From Bryoerythrophyllum caledonicum (lineage: Eukaryota; Streptophyta; Bryopsida; Pottiales; Pottiaceae): a stretch of 64,000 nucleotides of DNA. Both the position numbers and the translations under genes were made by a program. Below are positions 10,501-22,785 of the stretch, one piece after another; positions within the stretch are counted from its first letter, which is position 1; the number at the start of each line of letters is the position of its first letter. The notes beneath the pieces were generated by a model that did no database searches, was not told the DNA's origin, and was given only the letters and a program-made list of their open reading frames with translations. The stretch lies in NCBI GenBank assembly GCA_963971425.1, contig OZ020515.1:38020371-38084370 (forward strand), in the 5' to 3' direction.

Positions 10501-13500
10501 TGAGAAGTCTGGAATGATGTCTCCTTTCATGTCTCCATTCAGAGTGCCTTGGCTAGGCAAACCTTGTGAGGTTGAATCTCCTGCAGAACCTCAATGATAT
10601 TAGTACTTGTAATCTAATATTCCTTCCATCATGATTAGAATTAGGTGAAGATGGGAACATTAGTTTTGCTTAATACCTGAGATACTTTCCGCATCTTTCA
10701 TGGCATGACCATCTTCGGGCAGAGATTTATCAGAGAGAGCAGCTTTCTCTACTTCGGGACCATCCTCTGTTGGTGAGACATGATCCACTGAGCCTGATAT
10801 TGATGTTCCATGGAGAAATGGATTCGCGGCATGATGTTCTTCGCGCTCATTTGGAGTAGTTGAAATAATAACGCTTGAGGTGTCATCAATTACTAAATCC
10901 TCTGAGTTAAAGTTGCCTCTTGCATCAGCTTCTTGTATTGGTGATTCACATGGATTCGCCCTTCCGTTGGATTCTGCTAGAAAGTTAAATAACACGAAAG
11001 AATGTTACAAGTACTAGAAAATATCAACAATCAAACTGTTATTCCCACTGATTTCCAGACACAAAAATCAAAAGCAGACCGTATTGCAGTCAAAGGACAA
11101 TAATATTACCTTCATGGAGCGAGTCACATTGGTCATCAGCTGTCAGTAACGGTTCGATCACCTTCGAATGCCGCTGCTCTCCAACTATCCAGTGATCATC
11201 TTCACATTTGATTTGATCGTGCCTACCATACTCAATGATAGGAGCTTCCCCAGCTGAAAATACGAAAGGTACTTCATCTTTCCCAAGAATGCCTGTCGGC
11301 GCCTCAGTACCAATGTCAAGAGACGCAGTTGAGATGACCTACAACACAAATAACCAGATTTATTCTAGTCAAAAGCAAACTCCGGAGTCTTTATAAACGA
11401 GACAAACTTTTGACACAGCTCATCAAAACATTAATAAATCAGTACGATCTGAATGCGCACTAGAATGACTTTATTAGTAGACTACCTCAGCTTCTGCATC
11501 AAACTCGTCAGGTATTATGTCATCATCCTCAGAAGTGTCGTCATCTGAAGCTGAGAAGTCCTGCAGAGTTACGATGACTGGAGATTGCACCATTTGTGGC
11601 TCAAGGTCGACTTCAGACATGTTGACACCAACAGCAGCGGATTCAACAGAAATTCTTTGATCTTCCTGGAATTGCTCATCTCCATGAGAGGAGTGTTGCA
11701 CTGTCACTTCGATATCTCTTGATGTTAAACTCGTGTCTTGGAAGCTGTTATCTCCAAGTACTGTAGTAGAATTGAGCTCAGCCCCTTCCTCTGAGTTGTC
11801 GACACCTTGATATTCCAGCTCCGGATCGAAAGTCATCTGCACCTCCGGTCCACGAATTAAGTTTTCAATCCTTTCTTGCCTGGCATCTCCATGGAATGAT
11901 TCTTCCTCCATAATACTGGCCTGCTCTGTGACAATATTGATTCCACCAACTGCGTTTGATTCGGATGAGTCAACCTCCTTCGTAGCTACACCAGAATGAG
12001 GAGAAGTCTGACCATCCTCCACATCGGTCAAAATCTTCAAGTCAAGAGCATGTGAAATATCATCAGTCTCTGGAATCAGAGGTCCCGAGAAATCCTTCAG
12101 GTTGCAATCATCTTGAGCTGCTCCTCCTCCTTCAGAACTTGCATAGGAATCCACCGCCTCTAGCGTGATGGGATTCTCTGAGCTAGGTTCTAATTCAGTG
12201 CTTTGCACATGAGAAATGTGTCTATCTGACACAACAGAAGTTTCCCAAGAGCTGTCTGGAACTGTGGTACCAAGCTCAGGTTCAAGGTGCAAATAATCAT
12301 CATAATCGAAGTTGTGGATATTTACACCACTGACCGCATTGCTAGATGGCTCCTCAACATCACCAGTCGCTGAAAAGGAATCGCCATTACCAGATGTGTC
12401 ATGAAGAGGAATTTTTTTAATGGAGGCTTCCACCTCTTCCACTTCTTTGTCATGTAAATCCAGTGTTGTATCAACCAAATAGGAACCAGACTCACCAACA
12501 TCCTCAAACAATATTGGATTCAGCGGCTCCTCTGGTCTCAAGACGTCAAACAAGATAACCTCATCTGAGCCAGCTCCGTACAGATGAAACACTTCGTCAG
12601 ATTCTTCGTCTTCCTCTTGATAGGCAGCGTCCATGACTTGATGATATTCTGAAGACACTGTTGAATCAGGAGCATCTTTTGGCAGTGTTACCCCCAAAAC
12701 TTCTAGCTTGGTTGCAGCGTGATACCTTTCCAAAGTCACTGGAGAATCAGGAGCTGCATCTTGTAGAGGTGTCTCCCCCACGGTTTCACCCACTAATTCA
12801 GCATGATACCTTTCTAATGACACTGGAGAATCAGGAGCTCCATCTTCTAGAGGTGTCTCTCCCATGGTTTCACTCACTAATTCAGCATGATACCTTTCTA
12901 AAGACACTGGAGAATCAGGAGCTCCATCTTCTAGAGGTGTCTCTCCCATGGTTTCACCCACTAATTTAGCATGATACCTTTCCAAAGACACTGGAGAATC
13001 AGGAGCTGCATCTTTCAGAGGTGTCTCACCCATTGTTTCACCCACTAATTCAGCATGATACCTTGCTAAAGACACTGGAGAATCGGGAGCAGCATCTTTT
13101 AGAGGTGTCTCCCCCACGGTTTCACCCACTGCTTCAGCATGATACCTTTCTAAAGACACTGGAGAATCGGGAGCTGCATCTTTTAGAGGTGTCTCCCCCA
13201 CGGTTTCACCCACTAATTCAGCAAGATACCTTTCGAAAGACACTGGAGAATCAGGTGCTGCATCTTTCGGAGAAATTTTTGCTACAGTTTCTAGCTTGGT
13301 TTCACCCACCCCAGCATGATGTTCTGGAGAGTAATCAGGAGCATCATTTGGAGGTATTTCTACGTTGGTTGCACCCACCTCAGCATGATAAACCACTCGA
13401 TCCTCTTCCGGAGGTATCCCTTCCACAGTTTCTAACTTGGTTGCGCCCACCTCAGCATGGTGATCCGTTGAATCAAGACCCAGGTCTTTTGGAGGTGTTT

Positions 13501-16272
13501 GTTCCACGATTTCTAACTTGGTTGCGTGTGGCTGATCTGACTGCTCAACAGTCAACTTCAGTATACCAATGACAGGAAGGACGGAAACAGGCAGCTCAAC
13601 CGGAGGTAGGGAATTTTCTGCATCGTCAGCTGTGCTAAGAACTAGTAGATCTTCTGCATCATTTTGACCTGCATCGTCTGCAGTGCTCTGAGTCCAGTCT
13701 TCTTCAAAGATCTCCATGTCTTGATCCAGGTTATATCTTGACCCATCCCGATACTGGGGAGCAAACTCGGACTCAGTGGGCAAGGCTAGTTTAAGAAGGC
13801 CAGTAGTATATGGTGAATCTGAAGAAGTGTCCTCCTGGTTTGGACTATTAACCACAACTATATCAGCATGGTCACTTTCATCAACAACCCTGTTTTGAGA
13901 TTCTGCAACATCATCGAAACTCTGCTTCAGATTCAGCTGGGAATCTTCAATAATCTCCTCCAAAGATTCATCATCACTTGATTCGACTACTTGCTCATCA
14001 GTAGTAGCTGATAGCTGGTCCTCAGCTATTGGCCTTCTCCCCACCTCCAGCTTCACGATCAAATCCTCTGCAACCTGGTCAAGCTGGAGAATTTCTTCTG
14101 CGCTTTCCAAGGATGACATGGGTGCTTCTTTTTCACTCGGAGCTTCACCAGTCTGCAAATCTTGAGACGAACACCTCTGAAGGAAAGCTTCAACGGCCAC
14201 AGTGGACTGATTCATGTCACGGCCTGCAGAACTTGAAACATCAGACAACATTGACGTCTCTCCCTTGGTTACGGCCACAACAGGCACCACAAACTGTGGC
14301 ACTGAAAGCTGCGGTGAGTCAAACGTCGTCTCTATTTGGGTACGAAGTTCAGCTTCAAAAGTATCTTCAACTTGTGGTGACTCAAAAGTAGCATCTCTTC
14401 CTCTACAAAGCTGAGCAGCTTCAAAACCATCGTCAGCTGGGTCGTCAAGCATCTCACAGAAGGAGTTTAACTCATGGTCCACATGATCATACACCCCGTT
14501 TGAAGCATAATATCCATTTGAAGATATTGGCTCCTCGTCCAAAGCAGGCTTGATTGGAGGGTCACCTAAGACGAGGCTGTCATCAGGCTCCGGCAACTGA
14601 GACAGAGACGAGAACATGCAGACGTTATCCTCGGAGAGCCAAGAAGTAGGCTCATGATCCAAGGAGCTGCTCACCCCTGTAATACTATCATCATTCCCGC
14701 TCCCCTGCATTAAGGAAACCAACAACAGCGTCGATCTCTCCTCAGCTTCTTCTTCTTCATCATGCTGCACCATGTGATCAGACGAACTTTTCTTCACCGC
14801 GGCTCTGTCGAACTCATACTCGGAGTACACCGTCACCGACTGCATCTCAGGCCTTGTCAACAACTCCGAGGCATGAGTGACGTGGGCAGCACCTTTGTCG
14901 GTTCGTGTCCTGGATCGACCTATGCAAATAAGAAAAATAAATTAAAACCACTGAAAAAGAAATGCAGCATAATTCACTCTTTGTTAATGCAACATTCTTG
15001 TATCTATTGTGTAGACGCACTATGAGTTTATAAACTGGCACTAAAACGAATATAGCCTTAGCTTCTTTTGACTGATCCAAGACCAAAGATTTAGAGATTA
15101 ATGGTGAAGCTGGTGTGAAGCTTACCTAGTTGAGGTGGAGAAGGAGTCAATTTGCGCCCTGATGAAGACTTTGATGATCTCAAAGAGGGGCTTGGGGAGG
15201 GCTTCCTCTCCGGAGTCTTTTTATTCCCTTGAGAGAAAGTCGACAACAGTTCACCCTCAAGTAAGGCGTCTGCAGCTGCTAATTCAATGGTTCGCACAGC
15301 GCCTTTTGTGGACTTTGGGGTCAAGCGCGGTGAGGACAGCAGCTTCCCCTGGAGCATCTTGCTGTCTAAGGATGCCCTGACCGGTGGGGATTTCTTCGGA
15401 GTTGTGAGCCCGTTAATACTCCTGGCAACTTCGGGTGGTAGTTTCTGAGGACTACTGGGCATGTCTTTCTTCAAGCTACTATCACTTGATTTCCTCGAAG
15501 GAGACAATGCTGCACGTGCAGCAGCTACCGTAGGCTGCTTCTCCTTTGCAGTTCCTGGTACAGGTCCACCTCCAGTTTTTTTTCCTGGAGAACCACTTGC
15601 CTGTGCCATAGCAGGGCTTACTTTCTTGTGCCCTCCTGCACAGAAGTAAACATCTTGGTGAGCAGCGACCATAGCCTCTGAAAAACTAGGACTGGAGCTC
15701 CAGATCATACGACTAGAATCCTCATGAAAGAGATTGATGGCCTCTGTACTCAAGCTAGAACGAGAGTTCGTCTTGCACCAATAATCTTAGCCACCTTGTT
15801 CCTCTTCAAAAGCTAGTTCAGGACGATTTTAATGGAAAAAGAGAGGTCAAATATCATGATGTCTCGCTTAAGGAATAACTTCATTTCCGAACGTACCTCC
15901 TTTGGTCAGGAACGAATGCAGTTTCTTTTCATCATGAACAGGTGAGCTTGAGCTGATGCTGAAGTCGAGTCCCTTGGCCAAGTCATCGAGGCCGCCAATG
16001 GACGACCTCCGCTTCTTCAAAGCAGCTGCAGGAGATGCAGCTGCACCAGCAGGAGAAGCAGTAGTAGGGGTCCGAGGTGATGAAGGTATGATCACACTGG
16101 ACTTCCCTGTGATAGTTTTGGCTGGGGAAGAGTATACCAGATCTTGGTCTCCTGAATCCAAAGAGACACATGAGATAGAGGACGAGCTACGCCGGTGCGG
16201 CGGACCGTGAGCCCTGCTTGTGGAGCTCGACCTCTTCAGCTTCGGGCCGGAAGAAGGAGAAGGACTCCCCAT
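7525..16272 (-). CDS. Six-exon gene for a 2634-residue acidic, low-complexity protein
   Basis: I do not recognise the family. Coding exons on the minus strand are 16272-15897, 15635-15126, 14919-11486, 11338-11110, 10976-10677 and 10580-7525. All five introns have GT-AG ends and every phase agrees (1, 1, 0, 1, 1). The start ATG at 16272 gives MGSPSPSSGPKLKRSSS and has an in-frame stop a short way upstream. Residues 1-320 are Ser/Pro/Lys-rich and basic, with many SP and TP sites (SPRTPTTASP, PSPSPSLRSSKSSS). Residues about 320-2530 are strongly acidic (Glu, Asp, Ser) with two internal repeat arrays and no globular domain that I can see. The C-terminus turns basic again (FIRRLFRVKSTPSRAASE) and ends SSSMWVNCLGSPQVKQ. 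A disordered scaffold or cytoskeleton/chromatin-associated protein would fit, but that is a guess. Confidence 0.85.
8090..9235 (-). repeat. Coding repeats of about 90 residues in the last exon
   Basis: Four to five imperfect tandem units of about 270-280 bp, in frame within exon 6. Each unit encodes EEETVVQLKDQENGESGG, then a VLV..VP stretch, SENTECHS, LTSDK.ADAVKVNVSGPKEA and a SDEESDTNGDIS linker. Length differences keep the frame. The unit nearest the C-terminus (about 8090-8340) is the most diverged and carries a small internal repeat (DPSSGDHDPSSG). This indicates recent expansion by unequal exchange. Confidence 0.85.
12730..13310 (-). repeat. 84-bp (28-residue) coding minisatellite in exon 3
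   Basis: Seven head-to-tail units of exactly 84 bp encode GETVGETPLKDAAPDSPVSL followed by ERYHAELV. The spacing of the AGGTGTCTC word is a constant 84 bp. Units differ by few residues (K/E, A/G, E/A). Weaker, older copies extend to about 13510. Each unit carries one SP site, so copy number sets the number of possible phosphorylation sites. Confidence 0.9.
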
Positions 16273-17720
16273 CTTAGTTGACTCAACCAACTTCAGTAGC
16301 CAAATATCAAATCACATCTGCCATAAGAGACATACCCTCACATTGGTGAGCACCAGTATGTGTTAGGGAATGAAAAAAAGATCGTTTTTCGTATGTTTAC
16401 TGCTCCTCTATACATCACATACACAGACACCAAAAGCTACATTGTTTTCCTAGAATGGTAAAGGAGAAACACTTCCTCTCAGCAAAAACTGGTACTCACC
16501 TGGCCTTGCTATGCACATTCCTACGCAGGCTTGCAGTTCGAGATTCTGCACAAGAGCATTGTGAAAACCACACAAACCGAGATATTATAGGTGAGATCCC
16601 AAATCTGTTGAGAAGAAAACTTGTTCCAATGCTGGTGCAGTTTCATGATCTTCGGCTTGCCATGGCCGTAGTTTCATGTTGAGTCTTCAAAAGCTTGCAC
16701 CCTTCAACGGCCAGTACCCATCCTCCTTAACCTAAGATTATAGGTCAAACGCCAGAAACAGACAATGTGAACCTCAAATGGTCTTCGCCCATCACCAGTC
16801 ATGCCATAAAATCACACCACGGCTATGGAGCTCACAAGAACACCCTACAGCAGCCACCCCAAACCACGACTCACAACTTCCCAACCCTACACACAGCAAG
16901 AAAAGACGGGACGCTTTCAAGAAACCATCTTGAACCGCAACGTTCAACACTCAACTAAAGACACTGGGATGAAGAAGCAAAAGCCCCAGCTTTTCAGCTG
17001 CTACAATAACAACCAAAAAAAAACACTCATCACCGCTACAACCAGCTGACACACACACTCATTGTGTCTTATCCTCCCAGCTCAAAGTAATACCAGTCTA
17101 GCAACAAATGCCGCCCCATTATGGACACAACCACCACCCTGCCAATGAATGCCCCGCTGCTCACGCTGCAACCCCAATGATGCTCCCACAAACACATCGC
17201 CAACTCAAAAACCAAGTGTGGTACCTCCAAGACACAAGCCAACGTCTCCCTCCTTCCTCAGCAAGATGACACCTCCAAGAAGCTCCGGCTGCTGTATGCA
17301 GTCATGGAGTGAGCTCTTCACTGGAGACAAAGCTGGGATGATAAAGAATGCAGTTGTAACAAAGACAAGCAGCTATGGCCGGGTTCTCTTCAAGACCAGA
17401 CCACCACTGATCACCATCATCATCCTCATGTCAAAGCTTGGAAAAAGTGAGAAGGAGGAGGAGCAAGAAGGTCCCTGTTGTGAGGAAGCTCAGTGTGGGC
17501 ACTCAAGAGGACTCTGTCTGTCTGTCCGTCTGTGTGTCTGTCTGTCTGTCCGTCTGTCTGTCTGTGCAGAAGAGGTGATTGCGATCAGAGGAAGACTGTT
17601 GGAGTGCAGATGAGTGTGGGCAGAAGTGTTTGGTGGCAGGAAGGACCACATTCCACAATAATTCCCTCTCACCTCTCTCTGCATGGGCCCTTGAGCCATC
17701 CTCATTATTACCATGTTAAC
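16273..17720 (-). promoter_or_regulatory. Probable 5' leader and promoter side of the large gene
   Basis: No long open frame. On the minus strand a strong donor, CCAG/GTGAGT, lies at 16500/16499, and an acceptor, GGCAG/ATG, at 16319-16318 lies 45 bp before the start codon, so a 5'-UTR intron at 16499-16318 is likely. A further acceptor-like CTTGTGCAG precedes 16552. The region is richer in GC than the spacer to its right and ends at a TTAA-type repeat near 17720. A microsatellite sits at 17513-17566. Confidence 0.45.
17513..17566. repeat. (TCTG)n microsatellite
   Basis: About 13 units of TCTG/TCCG/TGTG, read as CAGA on the strand of the large gene. It lies about 1.2 kb upstream of the start codon, in the probable leader or promoter. 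Confidence 0.85.
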
Positions 17721-18111
17721 CCTTTAAGGAAGAGCGACAATGGGCGGAATCTACGAGCGTTGTAGATTATGTTGTTTTCCGTCATCAAGGCAGCATGTAC
17801 ATTCCGCCTATGGTCTCGTCCTTGACCCTTCAAGAACAAGCGACCATTTCTGGATCGTTTCGGCACGATAATCTTGATAGCAAGCGCTACAAGCGACCTC
17901 CATGAAAGATTGAAACAATGATGAAGAGGTGTAGGAAATTGAGCATTTTTTGAGACCGGTGCCATGAGAATCGGTGCAAACATCGGTGAGCTATAGTGAT
18001 TTCCTTGAAGTGGGGTCGCAATGAAGTGTACCCTATGTGTAGATGTTGTTCTACATGGTCTTGAACACTTGTAGATTCTTGCAGGCTAAAAGAGCTCATC
18101 AACCTTAAACA
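17721..18111 (-). repeat. TTAA-type family B copy, reverse, next to a partial element
   Basis: 17823-18111 matches family B in reverse: GACCCTTCAAG at its left, then words shared with 27370-27673 (TAGCAAGCGCTAC, CATGTTGTTCTACATG-like, AGAATCTTGCA). 17721-17822 begins CCCTTTAAGG after TTAA and looks like the broken end of a related element. Non-coding. Confidence 0.6.
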
Positions 18112-18932
18112 ATTACAAAAGGTAAAAGAGTGTGCATGTTGTACTAAGAATCTTACCCACCTTTCTTTGCACCCCATCTTGTAGTAGGAAAAGAAGAAGT
18201 TTCTTTTGTGCCTTACACAACAATGTGTGAAATGTTTGACTCCGGATACAATTTTTTTTTCTATTAAAGACAAGAATTTTTTTACAATATCAAAGGAAAT
18301 AATACTGTGAAAACTATATGAAAAATCTTAATGTCAATAGAAACTTCTAGCCAAAATTTTGAGCTGCTAGAGTCTGCACTTTGACAATTATAATAACATA
18401 ATTTTTTTCTCTAAAGGTCCAATGTGAAAAAGGAATTATGCCCATGAAACTACTGCTATGCAATATCTTCCTAAAAGTTTTGATAAATTCATGATAAAAA
18501 ATGAGAATATAGAAACTACACTGTTTGTAGCATATACTGTGGACCATACTATTTCAAAATATTTGCATTGATTCTTGTATATGCAAATAGCAGTGGTCCA
18601 CTTCAATTCTCAATCTACACCAAATCATGTACCTAATAAGATAGTGTGGGATGTTTCAATTTTATTGACACAAAATTAATGTGGATTGGTGGAGAGGTGG
18701 TGGTGAGTGGTGATGAGGTGGGGGTGAGCAATGGGGAGTGGAAGATATTTGGTAGTGAGTGGCAGTGAGGTGGCAATGAGGGGTGTGACACATGCTGAAT
18801 GTGTCTAAATCAACTTTGTTCCAAGACCAAAATTGATGTGATCTGCACATTATTACCCACATTACCAATGCATCCAACTATATACAATGTTTGGTGTATC
18901 CGAAATGGAAAACATCCCCTCATAAAATGGTC
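18112..18932. other. AT-rich spacer
   Basis: No gene or clear element. A GGTGG/GGTGAG-rich patch at about 18683-18785 (words GGTGGTGAGTGG, GAGGTGGCAATGAGG) is a decayed G-rich simple repeat. Confidence 0.5.
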
Positions 18933-18937
18933 TTAAA

Positions 18938-19741
18938 CCCTTAAACGTCAAAAGATGCCACTCGTGGCCATAGTATTTTACATGTATAATATCGTATTTG
19001 AACATGATAAGGTTGGGATATTTAAATGACCTCCAAATGAAAGATGTTAGGGGCGGTTTACACTATAGACCAAGAGCCGTGACCAAGGAAAATGGATTAA
19101 TTCCATGGTCACACTTCATGGTCACACTTCCATGGTCACACTTCATAAAAATGTCATTTTTAAAACCCTTGGGCCTCTCACTAAGTGTAAACCGAACTTG
19201 GACCGGGAGGAATGACCATGTACTAAAAAGTGGGCATGCTGATTTTTTTAATGAATGCCTAAAAAAGACAAAAAGGGTGGCCGCCATTGTATCTACAGTA
19301 ACGTTGGGCCCCTTCCCACAACAAAAAAAAACAAAAAAACAAAAACGATTTAAAAAATAATGAAACTGCATTTCCGGCCCATGGTCCCCTCGTTTCAGCA
19401 ACGAGAGAACCCATTTAGCCTCTCTCGCCGCAAAATCCGGGGGACCCTCCAACATTATCCATTAGGCCTATTTCTAGGCCTTTTGAGGACCTCAACTCCT
19501 TTGGTCACTTTTCTTTTTTCCTCCTAGTGTAAACCCAAGTCATCCCGGGACAAGTTGATGGAGCCAATCACAGAATTAAGAGGGTCATGGGACAAGTTCT
19601 TGGTCCGTAGTGTAAACCGCCCCTTAGTTGAAGAGTTTTCAATCTATAGGTGTAAGTCTTGCTAAAATTTAGTACATTTTTTTGTATTCCATAGAGTAAA
19701 ATACGTCCCTGTAGGTACTGTTCCCAACTGACGTATAAGGG
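18938..19741 (+). repeat. TTAA-type MITE family A, split by a Harbinger-like MITE
   Basis: Starts CCCTTAAACGTCA and ends TGACGTATAAGGG, a 13-bp inverted repeat with one mismatch. Its two halves (18938-19049 and 19624-19741) align with the uninterrupted copies at 32202-32414 and 32880-33109, sharing CATGTATAATATCGTATTT and CCAAATGAAAGATGTTAG. About 226 bp without the insert. Non-coding. Confidence 0.85.
19050..19623. mobile_element. Harbinger-like MITE, copy 1 (574 bp)
   Basis: Ends are GGGGCGGTTTACACTA and its exact reverse complement. It is flanked by TTA at 19047-19049 and 19624-19626. The uninterrupted family A copies read AAAGATGTTAGTTGAAGAAT-like across the site, so the insertion and the 3-bp duplication are proven. 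A second copy, 572 bp, lies at 59034-59605. This copy has an internal triplication of TCATGGTCACACT near 19105-19143 that the other lacks. No transposase; moved by a partner in trans. Confidence 0.92.
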
Positions 19742-19970
19742 TTTAGGGGATTTGCTGGGATTCTTTTAGCAACTCATTTCCTACCAAAAAATACCATGTC
19801 CTTGAATGTCTAGAATGCATGTCAATTGTACCATATCGGAAAAGATACAGTATATCACTCTCAGCTGCACACTATCAAATTAAGTACATCTTCTTTGACC
19901 ACCCTTGCACATCATCTCCCACATCCTTGTTTTGACAACCTCCATAAAATTCAGATAAGTTTATTATTTT
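19742..19970. other. Spacer between repeats
   Basis: Short AT-rich stretch with no recognisable feature. Confidence 0.4.
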
Positions 19971-19974
19971 TTAA

Positions 19975-20927
19975 CCCATAAATGAAGAAAGGTCCAAAGT
20001 CCAAAGTGGGCTTTTGAATATCTCGGGCATGTTCCCATGGTTGCAAGATATATTTAAAATTCTTTATCATTTGTGCAAAGATGCAAGAAGATAAGAGGCA
20101 CATAGGAATGTAATTTTTATCCTCATAGGACCTCTAGAAAAAAATTTATGCCATCTTCATAGAAAAAATTGAGTGAAGACACGTTGGGCAACTCCAAAAA
20201 CTTTTGCTACGACACTGTATTGAATGTGAGATTTTTGATACCAGCAAGTGATATTGTTTCTTTCTATACTAAACAAAAACATTTCTTGTCTTTAGTGAAA
20301 GATTGCATTTAATCCCAAGTCACCCATTTTTACACATTGTCACACATTGTTGGGCAAGGTACCAAAAAAACTTCTTCATACCCACATAAACTTAGAGATC
20401 TTCCAATATTTTCACTTTTTATTTTTTCTACTACAAGATGTGGTGTAATCCTACTTGTTGATCATTGGATTCTCATTCTAAAACAAATCAAATTCATAAA
20501 AAAATAAAACATGAATTGGCACTTTTAGAACCTTTTCTCGTTGCACAATTTTATTTTTAAAAATATACTACACCCCTTTTCTACCTCTAAAAATTGATGT
20601 ACAAGGAATCGATATCATGCTTAACATATTGGTAATGAATTTAGACCTTCAGTAGTGCAAAAAATTGACACCAAGTGAAATCAAAGTCTGCTGATACACT
20701 CAATGAAGAGAAGAAAATTATATTTTTTTCAACTTAAAACATTATAATCTTTCAATTTGTGCGGTCAAAGTTTATGAAATTGTGCAAGTATATTACTTTA
20801 TAAGTCTTAATTGAGATCCTACGGCTAAAGCTGGAAACAAAAGTTTTTATTTCCTTCCTTGCTCATTGCATCAGAATCAGCAAATTTAAAGTGTTTTTGG
20901 TGTGAAATTGTCAAGGAAATTTAGGGG
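19975..20927 (+). repeat. TTAA-type family C element, old copy (about 953 bp)
   Basis: Starts after TTAA (19971-19974) with CCCATAAATG and ends AAATTTAGGGG. From about 20190 it follows the copies at 31233-32127 and 38900-39844 closely: the words TTGAATGTGAGAT, GGGCAAGGTACCAAAAAAA, GTCAAAGTCTG and TTGAGAT.CTA are shared in the same order. The first 200 bp are more diverged. No coding region. Confidence 0.7.
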
Positions 20928-21252
20928 TTATATAAAAAGTTGGCAGCCATCTCTTTTTGTCCATTTCTCTAAATTCATATATCTATTTAGTTTATTTTTT
21001 GAACAAATGAATTTAATAGATGTAAACAAGACTAGCCCTCTCAGAATTTACATACTAAAGATGTTTCCAAGTCACATGAGTTACTTCTAAACTCAACCAC
21101 AGTTTCAATAAGATACCCTCTCTTTTTATTTTAATATTACTACGTGGATACTCTTAATGTGCATTAGCTCAAAGGAAGAGCTTGGTATCCTCATTATGGA
21201 AGAGCTTGGTGATTTTAAAACTCAAGTTAGAACTAGATATAGCACTCTCTAA

Positions 21253-21540
21253 CCCTTTAGGGCCCAAGGTCCATTTTTGGGTTGTTTCGGCATGATAATC
21301 TCCATAGCAAACATTATAGGCCACTTCCATAAAAAATTTAAACTTTGACATAGAGGTGGAGGAAGATGGGCAACTATTGGGACTGGCACCACAAAAATCA
21401 GTGCAAGCATTAGCAAGCTACATAGATTGCCATGAAGTAGAGTCACAATGAAATGTACTATGTGCTTAGATATTGTTCTGCATGATCAAGAACACTCATA
21501 GATTCTCGCATGCTAAAAAAACCTCATCAGCTTTAAAGGA
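21253..21540 (-). repeat. TTAA-type family B copy, reverse
   Basis: About 288 bp starting CCCTTTAGGGCCCAAGG, with the reverse complement of the family B body (GTTTCGGCATGATAATC, GGAGGAAGATGGGCA, GATTGCCATGAAG). Similar to 17823-18111 in the same orientation. Confidence 0.65.
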
Positions 21541-22783
21541 TAAAAAGGAAAAAGAGTGTGCATGTTGTACTAAGAATCTTACCCACCTTTCTTCTCTTCC
21601 CTTTGAGTTAATCATGGTAATATAACTTTGATCCTCATAAATGTAGATGAGAATTGATGTCAAAATTCTTTGTGTCTTTGCATCATGTGCATCAAATTGA
21701 TCCAATAGATATTTGGAATTAGGAGATAGGGAATTTCAAGTTTGCCATCAAGTAGAGAGTGTTCATAAAGCAACTTGCAACAAGCACATTTATTGCCATT
21801 CCAATGGGCCTCCTACATGAAAGGACAATGGCATTATTGAAACCAGTGGTGCCTTTGTTTGCATATGTCCCTTTTCTACCTGAAAAGCTACCACACAATG
21901 TTCCCACATGAGATCCATGTTTTATTATTGAATGTAAAGAGAGTGGTATGTGGGCTACTTACCATCTGGTAGAGCAGTGGAATGCAATTCAAACTTTGTT
22001 GCTGGTTTCTCTCACTGAAAGTAGCTTTGGTCTGAGGTACCCTCGCCCCCACAACCAAGAAGTTAAGCAATGTGCATATATGGAGAGAACAAATATTAAT
22101 GATACTTTTCTTTTTGTGATAGCCAATAGAATCGAAATTTCAATCCAAGTGATTTCATAAATTTTCGTTGAAATGTCAATTAGTTATGAATACTCAAAGT
22201 GCGTTGTTGGGTTTAGCTGGTGGCTACCAATAGGTACCCGTTAAAAGTAGTGAGCAAAAGTAAGGGATCATTACTAATTGCAAACCTCCATTTGGAGCTA
22301 AATGCATGGTAATGGGATGGAAGTCGGTTGCATATACCCCAATTTCATAGGTGTCTGTTATGGATTTTGGTTTGTTACACGGGAGTTACTATATACGTTA
22401 CCAACATGTGGAACGAAATTTTTTACAAGAACTAAGCTCCTATTAGTAATGTAATCATGTTGATACTAACATTATGTATTACTTAGGTTTTGGTGGCCTT
22501 AGCAATAATGCTACCCACAACATATTCTTCTGCGATGGGGTACAAAATCCCTATTAATAATGTAAGAACATTAGATAAAACTCAAAACCAAGATTAAAGT
22601 TACCTATGCGACCCAACCTAAGGATCATTAGTCCCTTTGAGTTTATTATGATAGAGTACAGTCAACTCCTTCTACAACACCCTTGTTGATTTGTTCACTT
22701 GTTGTAATGAAATGACTTTGGTCCAGGATTGTGTAGTGTGAGGAGGGCAGGCCGAATACTACAATGAAATGGTTGTTGTAACA
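21541..22783. other. Spacer, no gene seen
   Basis: AT-rich. Short frames up to about 70 codons have no domain and no splice support. I find no tRNA or rRNA gene here. Confidence 0.45.
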
Positions 22784-22785
22784 TA

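Noticed and set aside
21948-22160. Possible tRNA or small RNA gene near GGTAGAGCAGTGG
   Set aside because: No cloverleaf can be folded and the box B sequence is missing.
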